A DNA stretch of 64,000 bases from Bacteroidota bacterium (lineage in GTDB: Bacteria > Bacteroidota > Bacteroidia > NS11-12g > UBA955), in the NCBI GenBank assembly GCA_016787485.1, contig JAEUUL010000022.1, positions 208,751 through 272,750 of the forward strand, read 5' to 3'. Of the stretch, positions 45,327-53,605 are shown one piece after another. Position 1 is the first letter of the stretch; every line of letters starts with the position of its first letter. The notes beneath the pieces were generated by a model that was not told the origin of the DNA, searched no databases, and saw nothing but the letters and a program-made list of their open reading frames with translations. The translations under genes and the position numbers were made by a program.

Positions 45327-46768
45327 AATTGAGATACATAGAAGAGCCATCACTTCAGTTTGGCAATGGTCATCACATTTGTCCCAAAAGTGGTATTTAC
45401 TCACTAAATCCGTTTGATATTGCTCAGGTTAGGCCTGATAAAATAACTATTGGAGTTGTTGGTAAAGGAGAAAGCGTTGATAAAGTTCTAGAATGGATAG
45501 AAGGCTGTAAAAATCATATTGACGGTAAACTAAGTAAAACACCACATCCAAATTTGTTTATGAACTTTTGCGGATTCAATAAGAATATTGGCTTTGAATG
45601 CGAAATAGCATACGATGAAACCTATTTGCGAAAGTTAAACAACTCGGACTTTGACAAAATTGTTAAAGAAAATAACTCTTTGGAAAATATTATTTCTGAA
45701 ATTACAAATCTCTACTTGAACGAGATTAAGTTTCTATCTAAAAATAAAAAGCCAGATGTGATTTTATGTGCTTTATCAGAAAATCTGATGAAGCATATTA
45801 TGGAAGCTAAACCCAAAAACACTGAAGAAGATGATGAGGAAGAAATCGTTGAGAGAGATTTTGATGAAGAAGAAGTATCGAAAAAGGAACTGAATTTCAG
45901 AAGAAATTTGAAAGCTCAGGCAATGCAATACAATGTTCCGATTCAAATTGTAAGAGATAGGATAGCAAAGCCGACTACCGAAATGCAAGACCCTGCTACA
46001 ATTGCATGGAATTTTTTTACTGCTCTTTATTATAAAGCCTCAGGCACACCTTGGGCATTAATAAGAAAAGACTCCGCTGAAACTACATGTTATGCTGGAA
46101 TCAGCTTTTTTAAGAGCAGAGACAAAAAATCAACTCAAACAAGTATTGCACAAATATTTAACGAGCTAGGAAAAGGTGTAATACTTCGTGGTGAAGAAAT
46201 CAAATTGAAAAAGCATGACAGAACGCCTCATTTAGAGGGACAACAAGCATTTAACTTATTAACCCAATCGCTTACAGAATACTATGATGCTGTAAAAATA
46301 TTTCCCAAAAGACTTGTATTACATAAAACATCTAATTTCAATGACGATGAGATTTATGGGTTTACAGAAGCAGCAAAAAAACTGCACATTAACCAAATCG
46401 ACTTGGTTTCAATTCAAACCTCAGACCTGCGTTTATACAGACAAGGGAACTATCCTCCAATGAGAGGAACACACTTGACAATGTCCGACAAACATCATTT
46501 GTTATATACTCGTGGGTCAGTGCCATATTATGAAACATATCCCGGTAGATATATACCACGTGCAATCGAAGTTAAATTGGCAACTTATGATGAATCTCCC
46601 AATGTTATATGTGATGAAATATTATCCTTAACAAAAATGAATTGGAACAATACACAATTTGACAGACAAATGCCTATTACAATTGAATGTGCTCGTAATG
46701 TAGGCGAGATTTTAAAATACCTAGGTCCAAACGACCAAATGCAATTAAAGTATAGTTTTTACATGTAG
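45323..46768 (+). CDS. Short prokaryotic Argonaute (MID-PIWI), catalytically inactive
   Basis: A 481-residue short pAgo with only MID and PIWI regions. An acidic linker (EEDDEEEIVERDFDEEE) lies near 168-190 before QAMQYNVPIQIVRDRI. In PIWI the first catalytic Asp position is Ser (YAGISFF, about 258), the later RDG motif is replaced by LVLHKTS (about 330), and the final strand reads PITIECARN, so slicing is not expected. Short pAgos use a guide to sense invader nucleic acid and activate the APAZ partner. The gene overlaps that partner by 4 bp. A hairpin element begins 18 nt after the stop. Composition is AT-rich. Confidence 0.87.
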   Translation: MKLRYIEEPSLQFGNGHHICPKSGIYSLNPFDIAQVRPDKITIGVVGKGESVDKVLEWIEGCKNHIDGKLSKTPHPNLFMNFCGFNKNIGFECEIAYDETYLRKLNNSDFDKIVKENNSLENIISEITNLYLNEIKFLSKNKKPDVILCALSENLMKHIMEAKPKNTEEDDEEEIVERDFDEEEVSKKELNFRRNLKAQAMQYNVPIQIVRDRIAKPTTEMQDPATIAWNFFTALYYKASGTPWALIRKDSAETTCYAGISFFKSRDKKSTQTSIAQIFNELGKGVILRGEEIKLKKHDRTPHLEGQQAFNLLTQSLTEYYDAVKIFPKRLVLHKTSNFNDDEIYGFTEAAKKLHINQIDLVSIQTSDLRLYRQGNYPPMRGTHLTMSDKHHLLYTRGSVPYYETYPGRYIPRAIEVKLATYDESPNVICDEILSLTKMNWNNTQFDRQMPITIECARNVGEILKYLGPNDQMQLKYSFYM

Positions 46769-46786
46769 CAATATGCCAACGCAGCA

Positions 46787-46849
46787 GTCACACACATTAC
46801 CAAGTCGCACAAGCCGACACACAAGCCAAAACTTGGTAAAGAGTGTGCC
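46787..46849. repeat. Hairpin element with loop motif CCGACACACAAGCC (right of AbiE/Argonaute block)
   Basis: TTACCAAGT (46797-46805) pairs with ACTTGGTAA (46831-46839), and outer CACAC/GTGTG pairs extend the stem to 46787/46849. The loop contains CCGACACACAAGCC at 46814-46827, identical to the loop motif of the hairpin at 41913-41957. The stems differ in sequence but both pair well. Confidence 0.8.
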
Positions 46850-46993
46850 TGCCTCAACGCAAGACAAAATTGAATTAAAAATCTCCACCCCTTCTGAAAA
46901 TAAAAAATACGCAACCTCACAGACCAACACGACACAGAAAATGACAGTGAAACTCAACAACAACAATGGTTTACAGATACGGTGGACAAGAAC
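46850..46993. other. Spacer between two hairpin elements
   Basis: These 144 bases hold no gene that can be supported. A short frame across 46773-47156 reads through both hairpins and is low in complexity. The stretch is AT-rich and simply links the right-hand element of the Argonaute block to the larger element before the DUF4145 gene. Confidence 0.5.
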
Positions 46994-47133
46994 GCCAGCT
47001 GGTAACATGCGTTTGGCGCAATGGGGGGTGGCGTGCAAAATTGAAAGTTCGTGCTTCTATTCAGCTTTGGTGCAGGTTGACAGTTTAGTGCTTGTAAATC
47101 CCCCACTGCGCCAAGCGCAAAACCGTTGGCAGC
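46994..47133. repeat. ~140-bp hairpin element, copy 1 (left of DUF4145 pair)
   Basis: The left arm contains GCGTTTGGCGCAATGGGGG (47010-47028 region) and the right arm CCCCCACTGCGCCAAGCGC (47100-47118), complementary with two mismatches. Outer GCCAGC/GTTGGCAGC sequences prolong the pairing. The interior includes ATTGAAAGTTC and TTGACAGTTTAGTGCT. A diverged second copy lies at 48104-48240, so this is a repeat element rather than a simple terminator. Confidence 0.82.
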
Positions 47134-47177
47134 AAGCTTGGACAGACACGAAATGACATTAAAATACAAAAAATAAA

Positions 47178-47822
47178 ATGAGTCTTTCAAAATTAATATC
47201 ATGTAGACACTGTGGAAATATTTCTAAAATGGAAATCATTGGTAATGTAAATGACGACCATACAGAAGTAGACCCTGAATACGGACCTATAACCGAATGG
47301 GGGACACATTTCAGTGTTTTAAAATGTCCAGCTTGTGAAAAAATAAATATCGTTTCTTATCATTGGCATGACGGAATGGAAACTGACGATGAGATTAGTT
47401 ATGACTTTCTTTACCCACAAAACCCTAAATACCCAATTGGACTTCCTGAAGACATACTGACAGCTTTCAAAGCTGCTGAAAAAGTAAAATCTATTGACGT
47501 CAACGCGTATGCAATTTTAATGAGACGTTTACTTGAATTAGTTTGCCTCGACAGAAAAGCCACAAGTGGAACTCTTGCTTCTATGCTTAAAGAATTATCA
47601 GACAAAAATGAAATCCCTGAAAAACTTGTAAAAGTTGCCGTTGGCTTAAAGGATTTTGGAAATATTGGAGCCCATGCAGGAAGTGGTAATTTGACCGAAA
47701 AAGAAATCCCAATTGTAAATGCCTTATGCAGTGCAATTCTTGAATACGTTTATAGCGCACCATATTTGGCCACGGTAGCTGAAAACAAATTAAAATCAAT
47801 CAAAATTAAATCAAAAAAATAA
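47178..47822 (+). CDS. DUF4145 protein with N-terminal zinc ribbon
   Basis: A 214-residue protein. An N-terminal zinc-ribbon has two CxxC knuckles (CRHCG at about 9-13 and CPAC at about 50-53). The DUF4145 helical domain follows (about 85-200) with AYAILMRRLLELVC, GTLASMLKELSDKNEIP and DFGNIGAHAGSG, the last close to the family's G-N-x-x-x-H signature. DUF4145 domains often occur beside or fused to restriction and other defence genes, but their action is unknown. It is followed by a small gene after 5 bp, and the pair is flanked by two copies of a ~140-bp hairpin element. Confidence 0.8.
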   Translation: MSLSKLISCRHCGNISKMEIIGNVNDDHTEVDPEYGPITEWGTHFSVLKCPACEKINIVSYHWHDGMETDDEISYDFLYPQNPKYPIGLPEDILTAFKAAEKVKSIDVNAYAILMRRLLELVCLDRKATSGTLASMLKELSDKNEIPEKLVKVAVGLKDFGNIGAHAGSGNLTEKEIPIVNALCSAILEYVYSAPYLATVAENKLKSIKIKSKK

Positions 47823-47827
47823 TAACT

Positions 47828-48097
47828 ATGTTCATAAGAATTAAAATGACAAAATCTGACATCATTAAGAATGCTGACAAAATCGATTCGATTTTCAAAA
47901 GCAAAGTAAGACTGCCGATGACGGCAGAAGATCTAGCTCAAGGAAATGAAAAGACACTTCCATCAATAAAAATTGTTTTTTCAGAAGAAGTTGAAGGGCA
48001 AAAAGGCATAGACATGACCTTTGACTCTGAAGAGAAAAGAGATGGTGTATTTGAGCAAATAAGCAAAGACCTAGATGCAAAACTATTTAAAAGCTGA
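47828..48097 (+). CDS. Small protein paired with DUF4145
   Basis: An 89-residue, charged, cytoplasmic protein starting 5 bp after the DUF4145 stop. It has an alternating strand/helix pattern (SIKIVFSEEVEGQKGIDMTF, then a helix rich in Glu, Lys and Asp) and no family I recognise. The ATG at 47828 or the Met at residue 7 could be the start. Tight spacing suggests a partner of the DUF4145 protein, perhaps its regulator or antidote. The right-hand hairpin element begins 6 nt after the stop. Confidence 0.65.
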   Translation: MFIRIKMTKSDIIKNADKIDSIFKSKVRLPMTAEDLAQGNEKTLPSIKIVFSEEVEGQKGIDMTFDSEEKRDGVFEQISKDLDAKLFKS

Positions 48098-48103
48098 TAT
48101 AAA

Positions 48104-48240
48104 GCCAGCTGCCAACAGGCGTTTGGCTCAATGGCGGGTAACGTGGTAAATTGAACATTCTGCCTCGCATCAACATTTGTTGTGTATTGACAGTTTTGTG
48201 CTCCGAAATCGCCAACTGCGGCAACACGCAAACCCCAACC
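48104..48240. repeat. ~140-bp hairpin element, copy 2 (right of DUF4145 pair)
   Basis: This aligns along its length with the element at 46994-47133: GCCAGCTG, GCGTTTGGC-CAATGG, ATTGAA--TTC, TTGACAGTTT-GTGCT, AAATC, and a right arm with ACTGCG. The arms are less well paired than in copy 1 (GCCAACAGGCGTTTGGC against GCAACACGCAAACCCC), so it looks decayed or recombined. It ends about 60 bp before the next chromosomal-type gene. Confidence 0.8.
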
Positions 48241-48302
48241 AAACCCAACAACCGCCTTTCCAGATGTCCCCAATCCGGCACAATCCTTGCTACAAATTGC
48301 CT

Positions 48303-48773
48303 ATGCTGAGAATACAGTTGATTCTGCTTTGCTGCATACCCATGCTGTCCTTTGGCCAGCTGGGCAGCCATATGAACCGAGTGGTGGAATTCATAGGCAA
48401 AGACCAGGTGGTGAGCACCCGTGAAGAAATGGGCTATGTGGCCATGGATATCAAAACCGGGCCCAAAGAGCTTGCCATGTTCTATTTCAAAGACAGCTTT
48501 GCTGTGATGGCGGGTGTAATGACAACTGACTCCGTGACCTATGATGCCGCAGAAGTGCAGGAATTTGTAACATACAATGCCCCCACGTACACGCCTCACA
48601 GAAAATGCAGCAAGGGCAATACCACCTATCACCAGGATACGGTGCACCAGATAGAACTCCTGATACAGTACAACAAAAAATCCCCGCCGGGTATAAGAGG
48701 TTACGCCCTCAGCAACGACGCGTTTATGATCGGCAACTGGAACCGGGGCCTTACCGCCTGGGTTAAGGAGTAG
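48303..48773 (+). CDS. Small secreted protein of unknown function
   Basis: A 156-residue product from the ATG at 48303, with a signal peptide (MLRIQLILLCCIPMLSFG-Q). The mature part starts LGSHMNRVVEFIGKDQVV and is beta-rich, with a single cysteine near residue 100. I recognise no family. A longer frame from 48177 runs into the hairpin element and is rejected. Composition returns to that of the main chromosome, so the accessory region ends between 48240 and this gene. Its 3' end overlaps the convergent pyrF gene by 11 bp. Confidence 0.6.
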   Translation: MLRIQLILLCCIPMLSFGQLGSHMNRVVEFIGKDQVVSTREEMGYVAMDIKTGPKELAMFYFKDSFAVMAGVMTTDSVTYDAAEVQEFVTYNAPTYTPHRKCSKGNTTYHQDTVHQIELLIQYNKKSPPGIRGYALSNDAFMIGNWNRGLTAWVKE

Positions 48774-49578
48774 TGGCTTGCAGGCAGGCTGCCATTTCCT
48801 GCTGTATGGCCAGGGCTTCACGCCCCGCAGCTTCACTGAAATCCTCGCCGGATGAGGCATAAATGATGCCCCGTGAACTGTTCACCAGCAATCCGCAATC
48901 GGCGTTCAGACCCGCTTTGCTCGTTTCCTGCAGGTTGCCACCCTGGGCCCCCACACCCGGTACCAGCAGAAAATGCTCCGGAATCAGGGTGCGGATTTGT
49001 GCTATGTATTCTGCGCGGGTGGCGCCCACCACAAACATCAGGTTGTCCGGATTACCCCATTTGCACACGGTTTCTATCACCGTTTCGTACAGCTTTTTGC
49101 CATTGTATTCCTGCAACTGAAAATCGCGGTGACCCGGGTTGCTGGTGAGTGCGAGGCAAATGATCCATTTGTTTTCAAACTCCAGAAAAGGCCTCAGGCT
49201 GTCTTCACCCATATAGGGCGCCACGGTAACGGCATCGAAATCCATGGCTTCGAAAAAAGCACGGGCATACATGGTACTGGTGTTGCCGATATCGCCCCGT
49301 TTGGCATCGGCAATGCGGAGAGTATCTGTGGGCAGCATGGCCAGGGTTTCCTGCATCCATTCCCAGCCCTGCGGACCGTACTGCTCGTAAAAGGCTGTAT
49401 TGATTTTCCAGGCAACGGAAGAAGGGGCAGTGGCCTGCACAATCTGCCGGTTGAATTCCAGCAGTCCGGCTCCAGTGCGGGGAAGGTGTGCGGGCAGTTT
49501 GCCCATTTCCGTATCCAGGCCGGTACACAGGTAGCTCTGTTTGCGGCGTATCTGCTGTATCAAATCACTGCGCTTCAC
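48763..49578 (-). CDS. pyrF: Orotidine 5'-phosphate decarboxylase, type 2
   Basis: A 271-residue enzyme making UMP from OMP, the last step of de novo pyrimidine synthesis. The catalytic block RIADAKRGDIGNT lies near residue 85, the substrate-binding start reads YLCTGLDTEM, and the closing strand carries VPGVGAQGG and LLVNSSRGIIYA. Length and these motifs fit the longer type 2 OMPDC. The GTG at 49578 is the chosen start, because a TACCTTTG -7 element ends 5 nt upstream and the extra N-terminal residues of the longer frame would overlap it. Confidence 0.95.
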   Translation of the reverse strand: MKRSDLIQQIRRKQSYLCTGLDTEMGKLPAHLPRTGAGLLEFNRQIVQATAPSSVAWKINTAFYEQYGPQGWEWMQETLAMLPTDTLRIADAKRGDIGNTSTMYARAFFEAMDFDAVTVAPYMGEDSLRPFLEFENKWIICLALTSNPGHRDFQLQEYNGKKLYETVIETVCKWGNPDNLMFVVGATRAEYIAQIRTLIPEHFLLVPGVGAQGGNLQETSKAGLNADCGLLVNSSRGIIYASSGEDFSEAAGREALAIQQEMAACLQATTP

Positions 49579-49583
49579 GGGGG

Positions 49584-49591
49584 CAAAGGTA
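49584..49591 (-). promoter_or_regulatory. -7 element of pyrF
   Basis: The minus strand reads TACCTTTG, a full TAnnTTTG match, ending 5 nt before the GTG start. A clear -33 element was not found. Confidence 0.5.
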
Positions 49592-49711
49592 CTAACTACA
49601 AACGGGTAAGACAGAATTGTGGGAGATTCACCCATTCAAGCCGGAAAATTCCGGGGATGCTTGCTTTTGCTCCGGCAATCGTCAGAGTTCCCTCACATTT
49701 TAAACCAAATG

Positions 49712-49742
49712 TTTGGTTCTGGGGTTCCCAACCCTATTTTTG
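49712..49742 (+). promoter_or_regulatory. Promoter of the 1238-residue T9SS gene
   Basis: TTTG at 49712-49715, a 19-bp spacer and TATTTTTG at 49735-49742 fit the consensus exactly. The -7 element ends 5 nt before the ATG at 49748. Confidence 0.75.
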
Positions 49743-49747
49743 TTATC

Positions 49748-52700
49748 ATGCGCAAATTCTTTGCCTTTCTACCACTTGTTTGTGCCCTGAGTCTTCAGGG
49801 GCAATACTGCCAGGTGGGCAATTCTTCCATACTGGGCAACGGCGGTGGTCCACTGATTACCAATATCACGAGCAACAATTACATCAGCCGGTTTGCCTAT
49901 ATATACCCACGGAATCTGATGGGCAACATCAGACACGGAGACACCATTGAAAGTGTCGAATTCCGCCGCGGATCGGGTGGTGCAATCAACAGCAACTGCA
50001 ATCTGCGTATCTTCCTCCGCAATACTTCCAAGTCCGACTTTGGCAGTGGCAAATTGTACTGGCCGGGAGAGATTTCAGGCGCAGTGCGTGTTTACGACCA
50101 GAATCCGGCTGCCGAAATAGGCACAGCCGACGGGTTTTACCGCATTCCCTTTTACAACCAGAAATTCAGATTCGATACCACCAAAGGGGACAACCTGGAA
50201 GTACTGGTAGAATACAATCAAACCGCTGTGCAGTCTGACCGGGTGCTGTGGTATTATGAGAACAGTTTTACGGTAAGCGGATACTACATGAATCAGACCA
50301 AGACCTACCAGGGCACGGTCTTTCAGGACAGCCTGAACGGTTCATCGGATGCACACCCCACGGTGATATTCAATTTTCCAAGAGACAACTACGATGTTAC
50401 GGTGCTGAAAGTGTATAGCCTGGGCAAAATTCCCGTGCCACTGGGAAACCCCGACAGTGTAAAGGCCCTTGTGCGCAATGTGGGCAAGAAAGCAGCGAAT
50501 GCCACGTTTCGCACCTTTCTGAAAGGGACAAATTCCGGACTGGATTCAACAAAGGTGAACATCGCCGTCGGCCAACAAAAATTCATCAATATCCCCTCTC
50601 TGAAACCCACCAAAAAGGGCATTGATACGGTATATGTGACGGGGTTTCATGATCAGAATCCAGCCAATGACACCGCATGGTCTGTGCGGCTGGCCAATGA
50701 AAATGTATATTCCTACCGCGATATCACCCAGCCACCCGGTGCCGGCGGTATCGGTTTCAATGGAAATACCGGTGATTTTGTGGCGCGGTTTTTTTCAAAC
50801 AAAACCAAGGCCATTAACCAGGTTACGGTCAATTTTGCGCTGTCCGGCAGGCCTTTTCGTGTGGGTATCTGGGACAATACAGGAAAGAACGGCGCCCCCG
50901 GAAAAACCATTTATGTAAGTGATTCTCTCACCACCGTTGCAGGCAATTATATCCTTGATTTGAAGAAACCCATCACAGTCAACGGAACATTTTTCGTAGG
51001 CGTGCGACAGTTGGGCACAAACAATGTAGCCTTTGGCTATCAGGACGAAGACCCCGTGCGGCCCAGAACCTTTTTCTACTGCGACACAGCCGGTGGCAGC
51101 ACCTGGTACGACTTTTTCCCCGATGCTCCATTTAAATTCCTGATTGAACCCAGGCTGCAGGGCGATACCGACCTCACCGTTATCAGCGTGGACCAGCCCC
51201 GCGACACCATAGACAAGTACAAGGGCGATACACTGGCACCCCGGGCTACCATTGCCAACGTGGGGGCCAAAGACATGAAGGACAGTTTTGAAATACATTG
51301 CGTAATTGCATTGTATGGAAAAGTGCTGTACCGCGAGGTGTTGAAAGACACCTTACGCAGCGGTGGCCGCAGAACATACACTTTCCCGAAAACCTTTGTA
51401 CCCAAAGACCTGGGTGAACTGACGGTGCTTGTATATACCCGGCATCCGCACGATCAGATCAGAGACAACGATACTGGGCAACGCAAGTTTTATGTGGGTG
51501 TAAAAAGCGATGTGATGGTGCAGCAGGTATACGACCCATTTGAGGGAGCCGTATATGAATATCTGCGCGATTCGATTGTCCCCATTGCCACCATTGGCAA
51601 CCCCAGCTACAACAATGCCGGCAATTTTATTGCACGGGTGCGCATTTTCAAAGGCAGCAACATTGTGTACGAAAAAGGCCAGGTATTGAGTCTGCCCAAA
51701 TTCAACAGCAAGATCCTCAGCTGGCCCACCTACCGCTGTCTGGATACAGGCGATTTAACAGTGGTATTTACCACCGAAATGACCGGGGACAAGGCCATGA
51801 AAAACGACACGGCCATTGTGCATGTGAAAGTAATCAAACAATACGATATTGGCATAGATTCCACCACAGTTCCCGATAAAAACAAATACTACAACACCGG
51901 CAATATCATCTGGCCGCGTTTCAAAGTGTATAACGATGGCATATTGCCCATGAACAGTGCACTGGCAGTTTGTCGCATTACAAGTCCATACACCAGCTCG
52001 GTTTATCTGGATAGCCAGCGATTCAGCATTTCCATGAAAGAAACTTTCTGGCAAATGACCACCAAGTCTTTTAAGCCCCTTAAAAGAGGCATCTATACGG
52101 TGATGTTCAAGGTGCAATATCCCGGAGATTATGTGGGCAGCAACGATTCTGTAAAATACACGTTTAATGTAGGTTACCCCGAAGATTACAGTGCTTTGCA
52201 GGTATTATACCCATTGCCCACCGACACCCTCGATGTGGGAGCCGGGCCCCTCGCCCCGAAAATGAAACTGGCCAATCTGGGTTTCAGAAAAAACACAGAT
52301 CTGGTTCCGTTTTATCTGCAAATCTGGTGGGGAAACAAACTCGTATATCAGGACATAAAAAGTGTTAATCTGGATACAAGCCAGAGCCTGACCCTGGATA
52401 TGGCCAAAACCTATACCCCTTTGTATAACGGACATCACAGGGTGATTGCCTTTACAGATTACAGCAAAGATGCGAACCGTAAAAACGACACAGCTTTGTC
52501 TTCGTTTTTTGTAAAAATTGCCCGCGATGCACATCCCGTTTCTATAGATACCCTGTTGCTGCAATCTGCCTGGTATGCACCATACAGTGATATTCCCTTT
52601 GCGGCCACCATACGCAATGAGGGAGGAAAAAGCATGGGCACCATCAGCACTTATCTTCAGGTGCGCCGGAACAACACACTTCTGCACTCTGACTTTACGG

Positions 52701-53464
52701 ATGATACGCTGGGAGCCTATCAGGAACGTGGAATTGCATGGAGCAAAAAATTCAATGCACCGGACAGCGGGTGGTACGATGTACTCATATTCACCAGTTC
52801 GGCAGCAGACCAGTACAAGGGCAATGACAGTTTCAGTGCCCGTTTCCACGTAATGCGCGGGAAGGATGCTGCTCCCATTGCCTGGTTGTTCCCTGCGCCC
52901 GGCACCCGTCAAATCAGTGTTACACAGGCAGAACCCATGAGCATTGTGTTGCGCAATGATGGATTGGATACCACGCAATCCCTGAGTGGAAAGGTTTATT
53001 TTGCGCTGCGGGACAGCATCACAAAGGCAGTGATTTTCTTCGATTCCGGCACTTATACCAATTTGCGCGGACAGTCCGGTGTGGCGGTAAGGTCCATCGG
53101 TGATTTCTTTAAGGGAACACCGGGCGCGTTTACAGCTCAGGCCTGGAGCCAGTCCGCCGATGATGTGTTTAAAGAAAACGATACCACTTATTCCACACTC
53201 ACATTATGGGTTAACGGCACGAAAATCGTATCGGATCTCAGTTTAAAAATTGGTCCGGTACCTGCCACGGATGTGTTGTTTATCCGCAGCAATGAACCTC
53301 TGAGTCATGCATATTTGTTGGATGTAACAGGACGTAAAATCCTTTCAGGAAGAATTGAGAATCATGCATTTTCCATACAGAACATTGCCGCAGGAAATTA
53401 TACCCTGAGTGTGTTTTCTGCTACAGGGAAAATGGTACAATGTAAGATTGTGGTGGTGAAATAA
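49748..53464 (+). CDS. Large secreted T9SS protein with repeated CARDB-like beta domains
   Basis: A 1238-residue product. The signal peptide is MRKFFAFLPLVCALSLQG-Q. The body holds repeated cell-adhesion-related (CARDB-like) beta sandwiches, each with an N-x-G-x-K/N...T-x-F pattern: ALVRNVGKKAANATF, ATIANVGAKDMKDSF, ATIGNPSYNNAGNF, FKVYNDGILPMNSA, MKLANLGFRKNTDL and ATIRNEGGKSMGT. They are spaced by roughly 100 residues. The last 75 or so residues are a T9SS sorting domain (IRSNEPLSHAYLLDVTGRKIL, then AAGNYTLSVF and a short basic end). It is likely a surface adhesin or scaffold; the partner is unknown. The promoter is nearly leaderless. Confidence 0.88.
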   Translation: MRKFFAFLPLVCALSLQGQYCQVGNSSILGNGGGPLITNITSNNYISRFAYIYPRNLMGNIRHGDTIESVEFRRGSGGAINSNCNLRIFLRNTSKSDFGSGKLYWPGEISGAVRVYDQNPAAEIGTADGFYRIPFYNQKFRFDTTKGDNLEVLVEYNQTAVQSDRVLWYYENSFTVSGYYMNQTKTYQGTVFQDSLNGSSDAHPTVIFNFPRDNYDVTVLKVYSLGKIPVPLGNPDSVKALVRNVGKKAANATFRTFLKGTNSGLDSTKVNIAVGQQKFINIPSLKPTKKGIDTVYVTGFHDQNPANDTAWSVRLANENVYSYRDITQPPGAGGIGFNGNTGDFVARFFSNKTKAINQVTVNFALSGRPFRVGIWDNTGKNGAPGKTIYVSDSLTTVAGNYILDLKKPITVNGTFFVGVRQLGTNNVAFGYQDEDPVRPRTFFYCDTAGGSTWYDFFPDAPFKFLIEPRLQGDTDLTVISVDQPRDTIDKYKGDTLAPRATIANVGAKDMKDSFEIHCVIALYGKVLYREVLKDTLRSGGRRTYTFPKTFVPKDLGELTVLVYTRHPHDQIRDNDTGQRKFYVGVKSDVMVQQVYDPFEGAVYEYLRDSIVPIATIGNPSYNNAGNFIARVRIFKGSNIVYEKGQVLSLPKFNSKILSWPTYRCLDTGDLTVVFTTEMTGDKAMKNDTAIVHVKVIKQYDIGIDSTTVPDKNKYYNTGNIIWPRFKVYNDGILPMNSALAVCRITSPYTSSVYLDSQRFSISMKETFWQMTTKSFKPLKRGIYTVMFKVQYPGDYVGSNDSVKYTFNVGYPEDYSALQVLYPLPTDTLDVGAGPLAPKMKLANLGFRKNTDLVPFYLQIWWGNKLVYQDIKSVNLDTSQSLTLDMAKTYTPLYNGHHRVIAFTDYSKDANRKNDTALSSFFVKIARDAHPVSIDTLLLQSAWYAPYSDIPFAATIRNEGGKSMGTISTYLQVRRNNTLLHSDFTDDTLGAYQERGIAWSKKFNAPDSGWYDVLIFTSSAADQYKGNDSFSARFHVMRGKDAAPIAWLFPAPGTRQISVTQAEPMSIVLRNDGLDTTQSLSGKVYFALRDSITKAVIFFDSGTYTNLRGQSGVAVRSIGDFFKGTPGAFTAQAWSQSADDVFKENDTTYSTLTLWVNGTKIVSDLSLKIGPVPATDVLFIRSNEPLSHAYLLDVTGRKILSGRIENHAFSIQNIAAGNYTLSVFSATGKMVQCKIVVVK

Positions 53465-53605
53465 CTGGAAATAAAAGGGATTGTAATATTTTTATTAATT
53501 AGTGACGATGATGTTGCCATTCTCCAATAAAAAGAAAACAAAAGTCAATGTAAATAAGACCTCTCCTTTGCGGATTCATTAAGTCTTTGTGGTGAACGAA
53601 ATAAC
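53465..53605. other. Intergenic region between two convergent T9SS genes
   Basis: No gene is present. CCTTTGCGGATTC and TCTTTGTGGTGAAC (about 53567-53598) resemble short intergenic repeats widespread in bacterial genomes. No clean terminator hairpin was found for either neighbour. Confidence 0.4.

Noticed and set aside
46773..47156. 127-codon frame across two hairpin elements
   Set aside because: It reads through palindromic repeats and low-complexity sequence; the apparent coding length is a by-product of the repeat elements.
46994..48240. Classical integron attC sites
   Set aside because: The RYYYAAC/GTTRRRY core pair of class 1-type attC sites is not clearly present and no integrase gene is in the window; only a general likeness of folded elements is claimed.
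47938..48273. 111-codon minus-strand frame over hairpin copy 2
   Set aside because: The same type of frame appears in the homologous element at 46994, so it reflects the repeat, not a gene.
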